This document shows, piece after piece, positions 1 to 5,957 of a stretch of DNA of 5,957 nucleotides. Source of the DNA: DATKCJ01 sp035513275 (GTDB taxonomy: Bacteria > Verrucomicrobiota > Verrucomicrobiia > Opitutales > Opitutaceae). A program made the translations under genes and the position numbers. The stretch lies in NCBI GenBank assembly GCA_035513275.1, contig DATKCJ010000317.1:1-5957 (forward strand). The letters are read 5' to 3'. Positions within the stretch are counted from its first letter, which is position 1; every line of letters begins with the position of its first letter. The notes below the pieces were generated by a model. It saw nothing but the letters and a program-made list of their open reading frames with translations, made no database searches and was not told the origin of the DNA.

Positions 1-338
1 AGCATTTCGTCGTCCGACCGCGCTTCGTGCGATCGGCGCATGATTTCCATATCCAGCAGGATCGACGAGCAGCACTTCCCGTGCGCATCAAGCGCGAGGG
101 AACGCGTGACACCGCCGCCGAGCGCACCGCGCAGCACGAACTTGATCGCGCCGAGTTGCGGGAGCAGATGTCGTTCGATCCGTCCGCCCACGAGGCCGTT
201 GAACACCGCACGCACGCGCTCGACGGTCAGCTCCGCCTCCAGGATCGGATAGTCGCGCGGCTCGTAGGCGAACACCGAGATGTCGGAAGTGTCGCCCTTG
301 TCGCCCGCGCGGGCGTGCGCGATTTCGTGGAGCTTCAT
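1..338 (-). CDS. AtuA-associated ferredoxin-fold-like small protein (3' end outside window)
   Basis: My reverse-strand translation from the ATG at 338 gives 112 codons with no stop before the window edge. It starts MKLHEIAHARAGDKGDTSD, continues through VRAVFNGLVGGRIERHLLP and LGAIKFVLRGALGGGVTRS, and ends ILLDMEIMRRS followed by a charged tail. The HARAGDKGDTSDI block, the central RHLLPQLGAIKFVLRGALGGGVTRSL block and the final LLDMEI strand match the AtuA-like domain (PF23544 type) that occurs either fused to AtuA or as a stand-alone protein of roughly 100-110 residues. The domain is therefore essentially complete and the stop should lie just outside the window. The start codon overlaps the AtuA stop (ATGA), which fixes the start and implies translational coupling and probably a stoichiometric complex with AtuA. 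Function is unknown; it is likely a subunit of whatever AtuA catalyses. Two adjacent Cys (in GKCCSS) are present but no iron-sulfur motif is seen. Confidence 0.9.
   Translation of the reverse strand, partial: MKLHEIAHARAGDKGDTSDISVFAYEPRDYPILEAELTVERVRAVFNGLVGGRIERHLLPQLGAIKFVLRGALGGGVTRSLALDAHGKCCSSILLDMEIMRRSHEARSDDEM
335..338 (-). promoter_or_regulatory. ATGA stop/start overlap coupling AtuA and its small partner
   Basis: On the minus strand the AtuA stop TGA (337-335) overlaps the ATG (338-336) of the small gene. No purine-rich ribosome-binding site lies in the 15 bases before this ATG. Such overlaps usually mean the terminating ribosome re-initiates, giving coupled translation of the two chains. 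The overlap is seen directly; the coupling is inferred. Confidence 0.85.
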
Positions 339-1690
339 GTCACTGAGTATTGGATTTTGGGCCGCGCGAGTTCGCGCGGGATGAGGATTGAAAGCAGTGC
401 TATCACTTCGCGTGCAGACTTGGTGACACCGCCGCCGGCAGCGGGGCCGTTCGTGTAGAGCGTCTCGACCTCGTTGCCGATACGCAGCGCGTCCTCGAGC
501 GTTTCGGTGCGACCCGTTACGCGCACGCGCACCTCGGGCACCTCCGCGGATGTGTCGGCTCGATGCGAAGGGAACACGGAGTTCACTCCGATCAAGTCGC
601 CGCGCAATTCGAGAGGCTCGAATCGCAGGAGCTTGAACCGCTCGCGCACGATCTCGAGTGCAAGCTCGCCACGCGCGACAGCACCGGTGCCGGCATAGGA
701 AATCTGTCCCTCGCCGACAAATCCGTCGCGGTAGCCGAGCAATACCTTGAGCTTCTCCGGTTGCACGCGCCCGGTCGCACCAGAGATCGCGACCCGGTCG
801 GGGCCGATCTCCTCGATCACGACGGCGGAGAAGTCCGCGATCACGTCGGGCGTCACATACGCCGCGGGATCATGAATCTCGTAGAGCAGTTGTTCCTTGC
901 ATGTGCGCGCCGTGACGGTGCCGCCGGAGCCGGGCACCTTGGTGATGACGACAGCCCCGTCTTCCGAAACCTCCGCGATCGGAAAACCGAGTCGGGCGAG
1001 ATTCTCCACGCGCTTCCTGCCAGCGTCGGCAAAATAGCCCCCGGTGATCTGGCCGGCGCATTCCAACAGGTGTCCCACGAGCGTGCCCTGACCGAGGCGG
1101 TGCCAGTCATCGGACTTCCATTCAAACTCGTGCATCAACGGCGCGAGGAACAGGGCCGGATCCGCGACACGCCCTGTCAGCACGACATCGGCGCCGGCCT
1201 GAAGAGCCTCCACGATCGGAGCCGCTCCGAGATAAGCATGCGCGGAAACCAGCCGGTCCCCGAGCGCACTCGCGTTGTGGTTTCTCTCGAACACTGGAAA
1301 GTCACCCGCCACCACGGCGCCCTTCACCTCGTCGCCGGTCACTGCCGCCACCTTGAGTCCGGTAAGGTTGAGACGTCGCGCGACCTCGACGACCTGCGCC
1401 GCAGCCGCCCGCGGATTTGCGGCGCCCATGTTCGTGATGATTCGAATCCCGTTCTTCCGGCAGAGCGGAAGCACCGCCTCCATCCGCGCGACAAGGAGCG
1501 GATCATAGCCGCCCGACGGATCCTGCAAACGCGACTGCTGGGCGAGCGCAATCGTGCGCTCGGCGAGGCACTCGAAGACAAGGTATTGGATCCCGCCCTG
1601 CTCCGCCAGTTCGACCGCGGGCTCGATCCGGTCGCCGGAAAATCCGGCGCCACATCCGATGCGAATGATTCGCTGTTCGTTCGTGTGCAT
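335..1690 (-). CDS. AtuA-family protein (PF07287, formerly DUF1446), large chain
   Basis: This 451-residue soluble, presumably cytoplasmic protein belongs to the AtuA family, named after the first gene of the Pseudomonas acyclic-terpene (citronellol/geraniol) cluster. The biochemical reaction of the family is not established as far as I know. Family features visible in order: IRIGCGAGFSGDR (9-21), FECLAERT (39-46), NMGAANP (87-93), GADVVLTGRVADP (166-178), ECAGQITGGYFAD (210-222), KVPGSGGTVT (251-260), SYAGTGAV (331-338), and LYTNGPAAGGGVT (411-423) near the C-terminus. These Gly-rich and acidic motifs are likely ligand-binding, but that is an inference. The ATG at 1690 follows the CitMHS TAG by 7 bases without a clear Shine-Dalgarno, suggesting translational coupling. 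In Pseudomonas AtuA a further ferredoxin-fold-like domain is fused at the C-terminus; here that domain is the next, separate gene, overlapping by 4 bases. No carboxylase or acyl-CoA dehydrogenase gene of the terpene pathway is present in the window, so the symbol atuA is not assigned. Confidence 0.93.
   Translation of the reverse strand: MHTNEQRIIRIGCGAGFSGDRIEPAVELAEQGGIQYLVFECLAERTIALAQQSRLQDPSGGYDPLLVARMEAVLPLCRKNGIRIITNMGAANPRAAAAQVVEVARRLNLTGLKVAAVTGDEVKGAVVAGDFPVFERNHNASALGDRLVSAHAYLGAAPIVEALQAGADVVLTGRVADPALFLAPLMHEFEWKSDDWHRLGQGTLVGHLLECAGQITGGYFADAGRKRVENLARLGFPIAEVSEDGAVVITKVPGSGGTVTARTCKEQLLYEIHDPAAYVTPDVIADFSAVVIEEIGPDRVAISGATGRVQPEKLKVLLGYRDGFVGEGQISYAGTGAVARGELALEIVRERFKLLRFEPLELRGDLIGVNSVFPSHRADTSAEVPEVRVRVTGRTETLEDALRIGNEVETLYTNGPAAGGGVTKSAREVIALLSILIPRELARPKIQYSVT
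362..379 (-). repeat. Perfect 8-bp inverted repeat near the AtuA 3' end
   Basis: An all-GC-rich 8-base arm (CCGCGCGA) is followed, after a 2-base centre, by its exact complement, so RNA could fold a tight hairpin (7 pairs with a 4-base loop in practice). It lies within AtuA codons for PRELAR and ends 23 bases before the start of the small gene. There is no T-run, so it is not a terminator. It may be no more than the codon composition of Arg/Ala in GC-rich DNA; a role in re-initiation is possible but unproven. Confidence 0.35.
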
Positions 1691-1697
1691 CGGATTT

Positions 1698-2993
1698 CTA
1701 GAGCGGCAGCACGCCGGTCAGCAGCGCGATCGCCGTCATGACCAGTGTGGTCGCGAAGGCATACTTGAAGGTGAAACGCTGGTGGTCCGCCAACTCCACC
1801 TTGGTCAGACCGACAAGCAGGAAGGTGGAAGCGGTAAGCGGACTGAGCGGAAAGCCCGTGGTCATCTGGCCGAGGAGCGATGCGTGGGCCATCGTCGCCG
1901 GCAACACGCCCATCCCCTCGCCCACTTTCGCGAGCACCGGAAGCACCCCGAAGTAGAAGGAGTCGGGATCGAAGAAGAAACTCAGCGGCATGCTGAGCAC
2001 CGCGAGTCCCACGGGAATTCCGGCACCTGCACCCGCCGGAATGATCCGCGTCGCCTCCTCCGCCATGCGGGTGATCATGCCTGACTCCTGCATGATCCCG
2101 GTGAACACGCCCGCCGCGAACAGCAGGCTGGCCATCGACAACGCGGCCTTCGCGTGCGCATCGACACGCTCCCTTTGATCCATCAGCCGCGGATAGTTGA
2201 TCAACAACGCCACGGTCGCCCCCAGCATGAAGACCAGCGCGGGCGATATGATTCCCGAGACGAGAACGCCTACCACGACGACAGTCAGGACGATGTTGAT
2301 CCAGAATCGTCCCGGCCGGCTCACACGCGTCCCGATTCCTCCGGACGGTTGCGGCGACTCCGCGCCGGACGCGGGTGTGAGGAGCTTCAGCCGCTTTCCT
2401 TCACGCCGGCCCAGATACCACGCAACGAGAATCACGAAGACGAGTCCACCGACCTGCGGAACGATCAACGGGCGATACAACGTCGCGACGTCCGCCTGCA
2501 GTGCCGTGGCCGCGCGAAGCGTCGGCCCGCCCCATGGCACGAGGTTCATCGTGCCCGCCCCAAGCGCGACGACCGCCGCGAGCACGCGACGATCCATCTG
2601 CAACTTGTCGAAGAGCGGCAGCATCGCCGGGACGGTCACCAGGAAAGTGGTCGCGCCTGAACCATCGAGATGCACGCACATCGCCAACAACGCAGCGCCG
2701 ACCGTGATCTTTGCGGGATCGTGTCCAACGGCCTTAAGCACAGAACGGATGATCGGATCGAACATCCCCGCGTCGGTCAGCACGCCGAAGAAAAGGATCG
2801 CGAAGACGAACATCGCCGCGACCGGCGCGATCTTGCTTATGCCGCTGACCGCGAACGTGGCGGTTTCCAGACCGAAGCCCGCTAGCAGCGCTCCCGCAAC
2901 CGGCACGACGATCAACGCCGTCATGGCCGTGGTGCGCTTGCTCAGGATCAGCACCAGCACCGCAACGATCACACCTGTGCCTATGAGCAACAT
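1698..2993 (-). CDS. CitMHS-family citrate/metal (cation) : carboxylate symporter
   Basis: This is a 431-residue inner-membrane transporter close to the usual length of CitMHS proteins, which import citrate or related carboxylates as metal complexes or with protons. It has about 11-12 hydrophobic segments, for example near 3-18, 25-42, 55-75, 95-125, 137-155, 178-195, 231-265, 284-300, 325-345, 366-395 and 410-429. Family-like re-entrant motifs are visible in both halves: HLDGSGATTF (108-117) and GAGTMNLVPWGGPT (145-158), then FFDPDSFYFGVLPV (340-353) and TTGFPLSPLT (378-387). The polar stretch 196-228 is the central cytoplasmic loop. The chosen ATG at 2993 is the only plausible start, since upstream the frame is open only 15 codons back to the esterase stop; no Shine-Dalgarno is seen. 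Its stop lies 7 bases before the AtuA start, so the two are almost certainly co-transcribed. The substrate is uncertain: family members carry citrate, but the AtuA neighbour suggests some other organic acid is possible. Confidence 0.93.
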   Translation of the reverse strand: MLLIGTGVIVAVLVLILSKRTTAMTALIVVPVAGALLAGFGLETATFAVSGISKIAPVAAMFVFAILFFGVLTDAGMFDPIIRSVLKAVGHDPAKITVGAALLAMCVHLDGSGATTFLVTVPAMLPLFDKLQMDRRVLAAVVALGAGTMNLVPWGGPTLRAATALQADVATLYRPLIVPQVGGLVFVILVAWYLGRREGKRLKLLTPASGAESPQPSGGIGTRVSRPGRFWINIVLTVVVVGVLVSGIISPALVFMLGATVALLINYPRLMDQRERVDAHAKAALSMASLLFAAGVFTGIMQESGMITRMAEEATRIIPAGAGAGIPVGLAVLSMPLSFFFDPDSFYFGVLPVLAKVGEGMGVLPATMAHASLLGQMTTGFPLSPLTASTFLLVGLTKVELADHQRFTFKYAFATTLVMTAIALLTGVLPL

Positions 2994-3038
2994 GCGAGAA
3001 GGAGCGATACGCGGACGAATCCGGGTGAATTGCGAGGC
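2994..3038 (-). other. Esterase-CitMHS intergenic spacer (45 bases), open in the CitMHS frame
   Basis: No terminator, promoter or Shine-Dalgarno sequence is visible. The spacer is exactly 15 sense codons in the CitMHS frame, and the esterase TAG stop (3041-3039) is in that same frame. None of the 15 codons is ATG, GTG or TTG, which supports the ATG at 2993 as the CitMHS start. Confidence 0.6.
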
Positions 3039-4079
3039 CTACTCATCCCCGAAGTCCAGGTAGTAGTTGAAGAACGACAGCATCTGCTGCGGCAGCCGGC
3101 CCTCGGGCGTGAAGATGTCGCTCACGTGCGTTCCGATGTATTCCTCGGCGAAGTGCGTGATGCCCGCATTCTCGAGCCGCTGGCTGAACATCGCGCACTG
3201 GATCGTGAATCGCTCGCCGGCGTTGCGGCCCCAGTCGAACTTGATCGCGCGCAGCTTGAGCAGATTCTCGCGATAGTCGTCGACCATGTAGAATGGCATG
3301 TTCGCCTGCCATTTCTTCAACGCGTCCTCGTTCACCACGAGCTTGCCGTCAACGTAGCCGAACGGCAGGTCGCAATAGAACGGCGGCTTGTCGGGATTCG
3401 GCGACCACGAGCGCGCGAACGCGACGACGACCTTTCCAAAATAGTTTTTCGAGAGATCCTCCATCGACTTTGCACCGACGAGGCTGCGGAACGTATCGCT
3501 GTTCGGCCCATACTCGCGGACGATTGCGAGGCAGCCCGGGCTCAGCGCATAGACGGTGCTGAAAATGTCGGGATGCTTCATCGCGAGCAGGATCGCGCCA
3601 TAGCCGCCCATGCTGTGCCCGGTGATGCCGCGGCTGCCGCTGTCGGCGATCGTGCGGTAGGTCCTGTCAACGTAATCGACGAGGTCGTGCGCCGTGAAGT
3701 CCTCCCAGTTTCCGAAAATGCCCGTGTTGCTGTAGAAGCTGCCGTCGTAGGTCGTCTTCTCGTCCGGAATCACCATGATGAACGGCCGAATCCGGTGGGT
3801 GGCGATCGCCATGTCGAGCAGCGGCGCAATCGGCTTGAGCATGCGGTCGTCGCCGGTGAATCCGTGCAGAAAATAGATCACCGGGTAGCGCCGCCCGCTG
3901 GTCTCGTATCCGGGGGGCAGGTAGACCGAGACCGAGCGGGTGGCGTTTTCGCCCATCGGGTTTTCGAGGCTCGCGGAATGCAACGAGGTCGTGACAACCG
4001 TGCCGGCAGGATACTCGGGCGCGGCGAAGGCACCGAGGACGACCGACAGGAAAACGAAGGCAAGGACGGGGTAGCGCAT
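3039..4079 (-). CDS. Secreted alpha/beta-hydrolase esterase (esterase D / CE1-like)
   Basis: This is a 346-residue serine esterase of the putative-esterase (esterase D, feruloyl/acetyl esterase-like) superfamily. Residues 1-20 form a Sec-type signal peptide: one Arg, a hydrophobic core (VLAFVFLSVVLGAFA), then a likely cleavage near AFA/AA, so the enzyme is probably periplasmic or secreted. The fold markers are YLPPGY (53-58), an oxyanion-hole loop FLHGF (70-74) and the nucleophile elbow GHSMGG with Ser156. A segment with SWSPNPDKPPFY (224-235) resembles the insert of this esterase subfamily. The candidate catalytic His is His318 in GTHVS. The usual acidic residue after the DWGRN motif (282-286) is replaced by Ala287-Gly288-Glu289, so Asp282 or Glu289 may serve instead. 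The ATG at 4079 is supported by the signal peptide directly after it; no Shine-Dalgarno sequence precedes it. Adjacency to GH3 suggests removal of ester decorations from plant polysaccharides or glycosides. The exact ester is unknown, and an S-formylglutathione hydrolase role is unlikely for an exported protein. Confidence 0.92.
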   Translation of the reverse strand: MRYPVLAFVFLSVVLGAFAAPEYPAGTVVTTSLHSASLENPMGENATRSVSVYLPPGYETSGRRYPVIYFLHGFTGDDRMLKPIAPLLDMAIATHRIRPFIMVIPDEKTTYDGSFYSNTGIFGNWEDFTAHDLVDYVDRTYRTIADSGSRGITGHSMGGYGAILLAMKHPDIFSTVYALSPGCLAIVREYGPNSDTFRSLVGAKSMEDLSKNYFGKVVVAFARSWSPNPDKPPFYCDLPFGYVDGKLVVNEDALKKWQANMPFYMVDDYRENLLKLRAIKFDWGRNAGERFTIQCAMFSQRLENAGITHFAEEYIGTHVSDIFTPEGRLPQQMLSFFNYYLDFGDE

Positions 4080-4118
4080 GGTGATATCAGGTTTGGAAAC
4101 GAGGGCGCTGGCGATGGT
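4080..4118 (-). other. GH3-esterase intergenic spacer (39 bases)
   Basis: This spacer contains no recognisable terminator, promoter pair or Shine-Dalgarno sequence. The bases just before the esterase ATG read GATATCACC on the minus strand. The short distance and common direction support co-transcription. Confidence 0.6.
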
Positions 4119-5957
4119 TCACTCCTCGTTCACCTTCTTCAGGATGTCGTTCATGGCCTCCTCCGTGAACCGGCCCTGGGACATGCGCACCATCTTGATC
4201 ATCGGCATTTCGCTGATGAATCCGAGGATCGTGTTGCGCGACTTCTTTGCGGCGGCGATCTGCTCCTCGGTCATGTCGTCGGTGATCTTCAACGGGCCCA
4301 ACATGCCGTTGATCATACCGTCGTAGATCGGTTTGCCGCGCGGATTTGCGGCCAGTTCGGCGAGCGAGGAATTCGGTGTGAGCTTTGGAAAGACCGGGGG
4401 CGTGCCGGCGAGTTGGAGGGACTGGCTCAACGGCAGATCGCGGGAGGATCCGCCGACGCGAACCTCGTAGGCGCCGGCATCGACGACCCAAGAGTGTGTC
4501 CGCGGGTCGTAGTGGGCGAAGTCGCGCGACGTGAGTTGGAACGTCACCGTGCGGGTTTCACCCGGCGCCAGCGTCACTTTGGAGAAAGCCTTCAACTCCT
4601 GCACCGGACGCAGGACCGCCGGCGACTGCTCGTGCACATAAAGCTGCACGATCTCGGCACCGGCGCGCGAGCCGGTGTTGCGCACGGTCACCTCAATGGT
4701 CGCGGCACCATCCGCACCGACGTCCGTGGACGCAGCCTTGATCGAGTCATACGCGAACTGCGTGTAGCTGAGGCCGAAGCCAAAGGGAAACAGGGGCTCG
4801 ATTTCCTTCGCATCGTAGTGGCGATAGCCGATGAACAGCCCCTCACCGTAGAGCGCGACGCCGTCTCGCCCGGGAAAGTTCGGATAGGTGGGCGTGTCGG
4901 CCAGGCGTTTCGGAAAAGTCTCGGCGAGTTTGCCGGACGGATTCACCTTGCCTGTGAGCACGTCGGCGATACCGCCACCTCCAGCCTGGCCGCCGAGGTA
5001 GGCCTCGAGCACCGCCGGGACTTCGTCGATCCACGGCAACGCAACCGGCGCGCCGTTCATCAAGACGACGATGGTGTCTGGCTGCACCGCCGCGACCGCG
5101 GAGACGAGAACGTTGTGTCCGGCTGGCAGGTCCATCGACTTGCGATCGAATCCCTCCGACTCGTAGCTGTCCGGCAGTCCAACAAACACGATCGCGCGCT
5201 GCGCCGACTTCGCCGCGGCCACGGCTTCGGCAAGAAGCGCATCGCTGGTCTCCCCTTCCGCCTCGTAGCCCGCTGCGTAAACAACGCGGCCTTCGCCGCC
5301 GAGCGCCGTCGCCAGTTCGTCGAACGGCCGGTCCAGCTTCGTCGGGTTGACCTGCGAACTGCCGGCGCCCTGATAGCGCGCGTGGCGCGCGAATCGGCCG
5401 ATCACCGCCGTGCGGCTGGAGAGTTTACCCTCGAGTGGCAGCACGCCGTTATTCTTCAGAAGCACGGCGCCCTGCCCCGCCACCTTCCGCGCGAGCGTGT
5501 GATGTTCGTCCTTGTCGAAGGTCGCACCTGCCTGAATGCCGGCGTGGGTCCGAAGCGCCAGCTCGACCAGCCGCGTCGCCGCCGCGTCGAGCACCTTGAC
5601 GTCGAGCGAACCTGCGTTCACCGCCGCCACGATCTTGCGGTCGTTCCATCCGCCCGAGCCCGGCATTTCCAAATCCAGTCCGGCGGACAGACCTGGAACG
5701 CGATCGTCAACCGCGCCCCAGTCGGAAACGACGATGCCCTCGAATCCCCAGTCGGTTCGCAAGGCTTCGGTCAGCAACATCGGGTTTTGCGAAGCGTAGG
5801 TCCCGTTCACCTTGTTGTAGGCGCACATGATCGTTCCGGGCTGCGCTTCACGCACTGCGATCTCAAAGGCGCGAAGGTAGATTTCGTGCAGCGTGCGCTC
5901 GTCGACGATGGTATCGCCCACCATGCGTTCGAACTCCTGGTTGTTTGCCGCGAAGTG
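4119..5957 (-). CDS. Glycoside hydrolase family 3 beta-glycosidase (5' end outside window)
   Basis: This is a retaining beta-glycosidase, probably a beta-glucosidase or beta-xylosidase that cleaves terminal beta-linked sugars from oligosaccharides or glycosides. The reading frame stays open to the window edge. The first visible residues, HFAANNQE, are the GH3 substrate-binding motif, so the ATG at 5924 is internal and the true N-terminus, including any signal peptide, is missing. Numbering from that Met: the catalytic nucleophile is Asp68 in VSDWG (bases 5721-5723). The linker to the alpha/beta sandwich reads GAVLLKNNGVLPL (152-164). The likely acid/base is Glu257 in ESEGFDR (bases 5154-5156). 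The motif PFGFGLSYT lies at 380-388 and a fibronectin-III-like domain at about 408-505. A tail of roughly 90 residues follows (510-601), mostly predicted helical, with PMIKMVRMSQG near the end. The stop is TGA and the esterase starts 39 bases downstream. Family assignment is firm. Substrate specificity and location cannot be read from this fragment. Confidence 0.96.
   Translation of the reverse strand, partial: HFAANNQEFERMVGDTIVDERTLHEIYLRAFEIAVREAQPGTIMCAYNKVNGTYASQNPMLLTEALRTDWGFEGIVVSDWGAVDDRVPGLSAGLDLEMPGSGGWNDRKIVAAVNAGSLDVKVLDAAATRLVELALRTHAGIQAGATFDKDEHHTLARKVAGQGAVLLKNNGVLPLEGKLSSRTAVIGRFARHARYQGAGSSQVNPTKLDRPFDELATALGGEGRVVYAAGYEAEGETSDALLAEAVAAAKSAQRAIVFVGLPDSYESEGFDRKSMDLPAGHNVLVSAVAAVQPDTIVVLMNGAPVALPWIDEVPAVLEAYLGGQAGGGGIADVLTGKVNPSGKLAETFPKRLADTPTYPNFPGRDGVALYGEGLFIGYRHYDAKEIEPLFPFGFGLSYTQFAYDSIKAASTDVGADGAATIEVTVRNTGSRAGAEIVQLYVHEQSPAVLRPVQELKAFSKVTLAPGETRTVTFQLTSRDFAHYDPRTHSWVVDAGAYEVRVGGSSRDLPLSQSLQLAGTPPVFPKLTPNSSLAELAANPRGKPIYDGMINGMLGPLKITDDMTEEQIAAAKKSRNTILGFISEMPMIKMVRMSQGRFTEEAMNDILKKVNEE

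Noticed and set aside
27..458. 143-codon plus-strand frame at the window start
   Set aside because: It lies opposite the AtuA C-terminus and its small partner, both of which match known families; the plus-strand product has no recognisable feature.
335..1690. Assignment to the citronellol/geraniol degradation pathway
   Set aside because: Only the AtuA family match supports it; no geranyl-CoA carboxylase, dehydrogenase or hydratase gene is visible, and the neighbours are a carboxylate transporter and carbohydrate-active enzymes.
563..1741. 392-codon open frame on the plus strand opposite AtuA
   Set aside because: It is antisense to a clearly recognised family protein, its translation is rich in Arg/His/Asp with no domain I recognise, and long antisense frames are expected in GC-rich DNA.
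2197..3063. 288-codon open frame on the plus strand opposite CitMHS
   Set aside because: The translation is low in structure signals (Thr/Ser/Pro/Arg-rich) and fully overlaps the well-supported transporter; it is a compositional shadow.
4658..4677. Perfect 7-base inverted repeat (CACCGGC / GCCGGTG) with a 6-base loop
   Set aside because: It lies in the middle of the GH3 Fn3-like domain, has no T-run and is explained by GC-rich codons; not a terminator or operator.
5922..5957. ATG at 5924 as the true start of the GH3 gene
   Set aside because: The 11 codons upstream encode HFAANNQE, a core GH3 motif, in the same open frame, so the gene continues beyond the window and the ATG is internal.

Overview
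The window is GC-rich, densely packed bacterial DNA. Five genes, all read from the minus strand, fill almost the whole window. Gene order in the direction of transcription (from high to low coordinates) is: a glycoside hydrolase family 3 (GH3) enzyme whose 5' end lies outside the window, a secreted alpha/beta-hydrolase esterase, a CitMHS-family cation/carboxylate symporter, an AtuA-family (formerly DUF1446) protein, and a small AtuA-associated protein whose 3' end is cut by the window edge. Gaps are 39, 45 and 7 bases, and the last pair overlaps by 4 bases (ATGA), so this looks like one operon or the middle of one. No stretch over 50 bases is non-coding. I see no RNA gene, mobile element, CRISPR array or convincing terminator or promoter.

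The organism is probably a free-living, plant-polymer-degrading bacterium. The GC-rich sequence, the GH3 plus secreted esterase pair and the lack of Shine-Dalgarno sequences at all four visible internal starts would fit a verrucomicrobial (Opitutaceae-like) genome. That is an inference from gene style, not something the sequence proves; other GC-rich lineages are possible.

Functionally the window falls into two modules. Region 3039-5957 encodes carbohydrate-active hydrolases: a beta-glycosidase and an exported esterase that could remove sugars and ester-linked groups from plant polysaccharide or glycoside conjugates. Region 1-2993 encodes a carboxylate importer followed at once by AtuA and its small partner. 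In Pseudomonas, AtuA is encoded with the citronellol/geraniol pathway, but none of the other atu genes is visible here. The AtuA pair here more likely processes an imported organic acid, perhaps one released by the upstream hydrolases. This acid-scavenging reading is a hypothesis. The most interesting points are the split AtuA with overlapping genes, its coupling to CitMHS, and an apparent change at the catalytic-acid site of the esterase.
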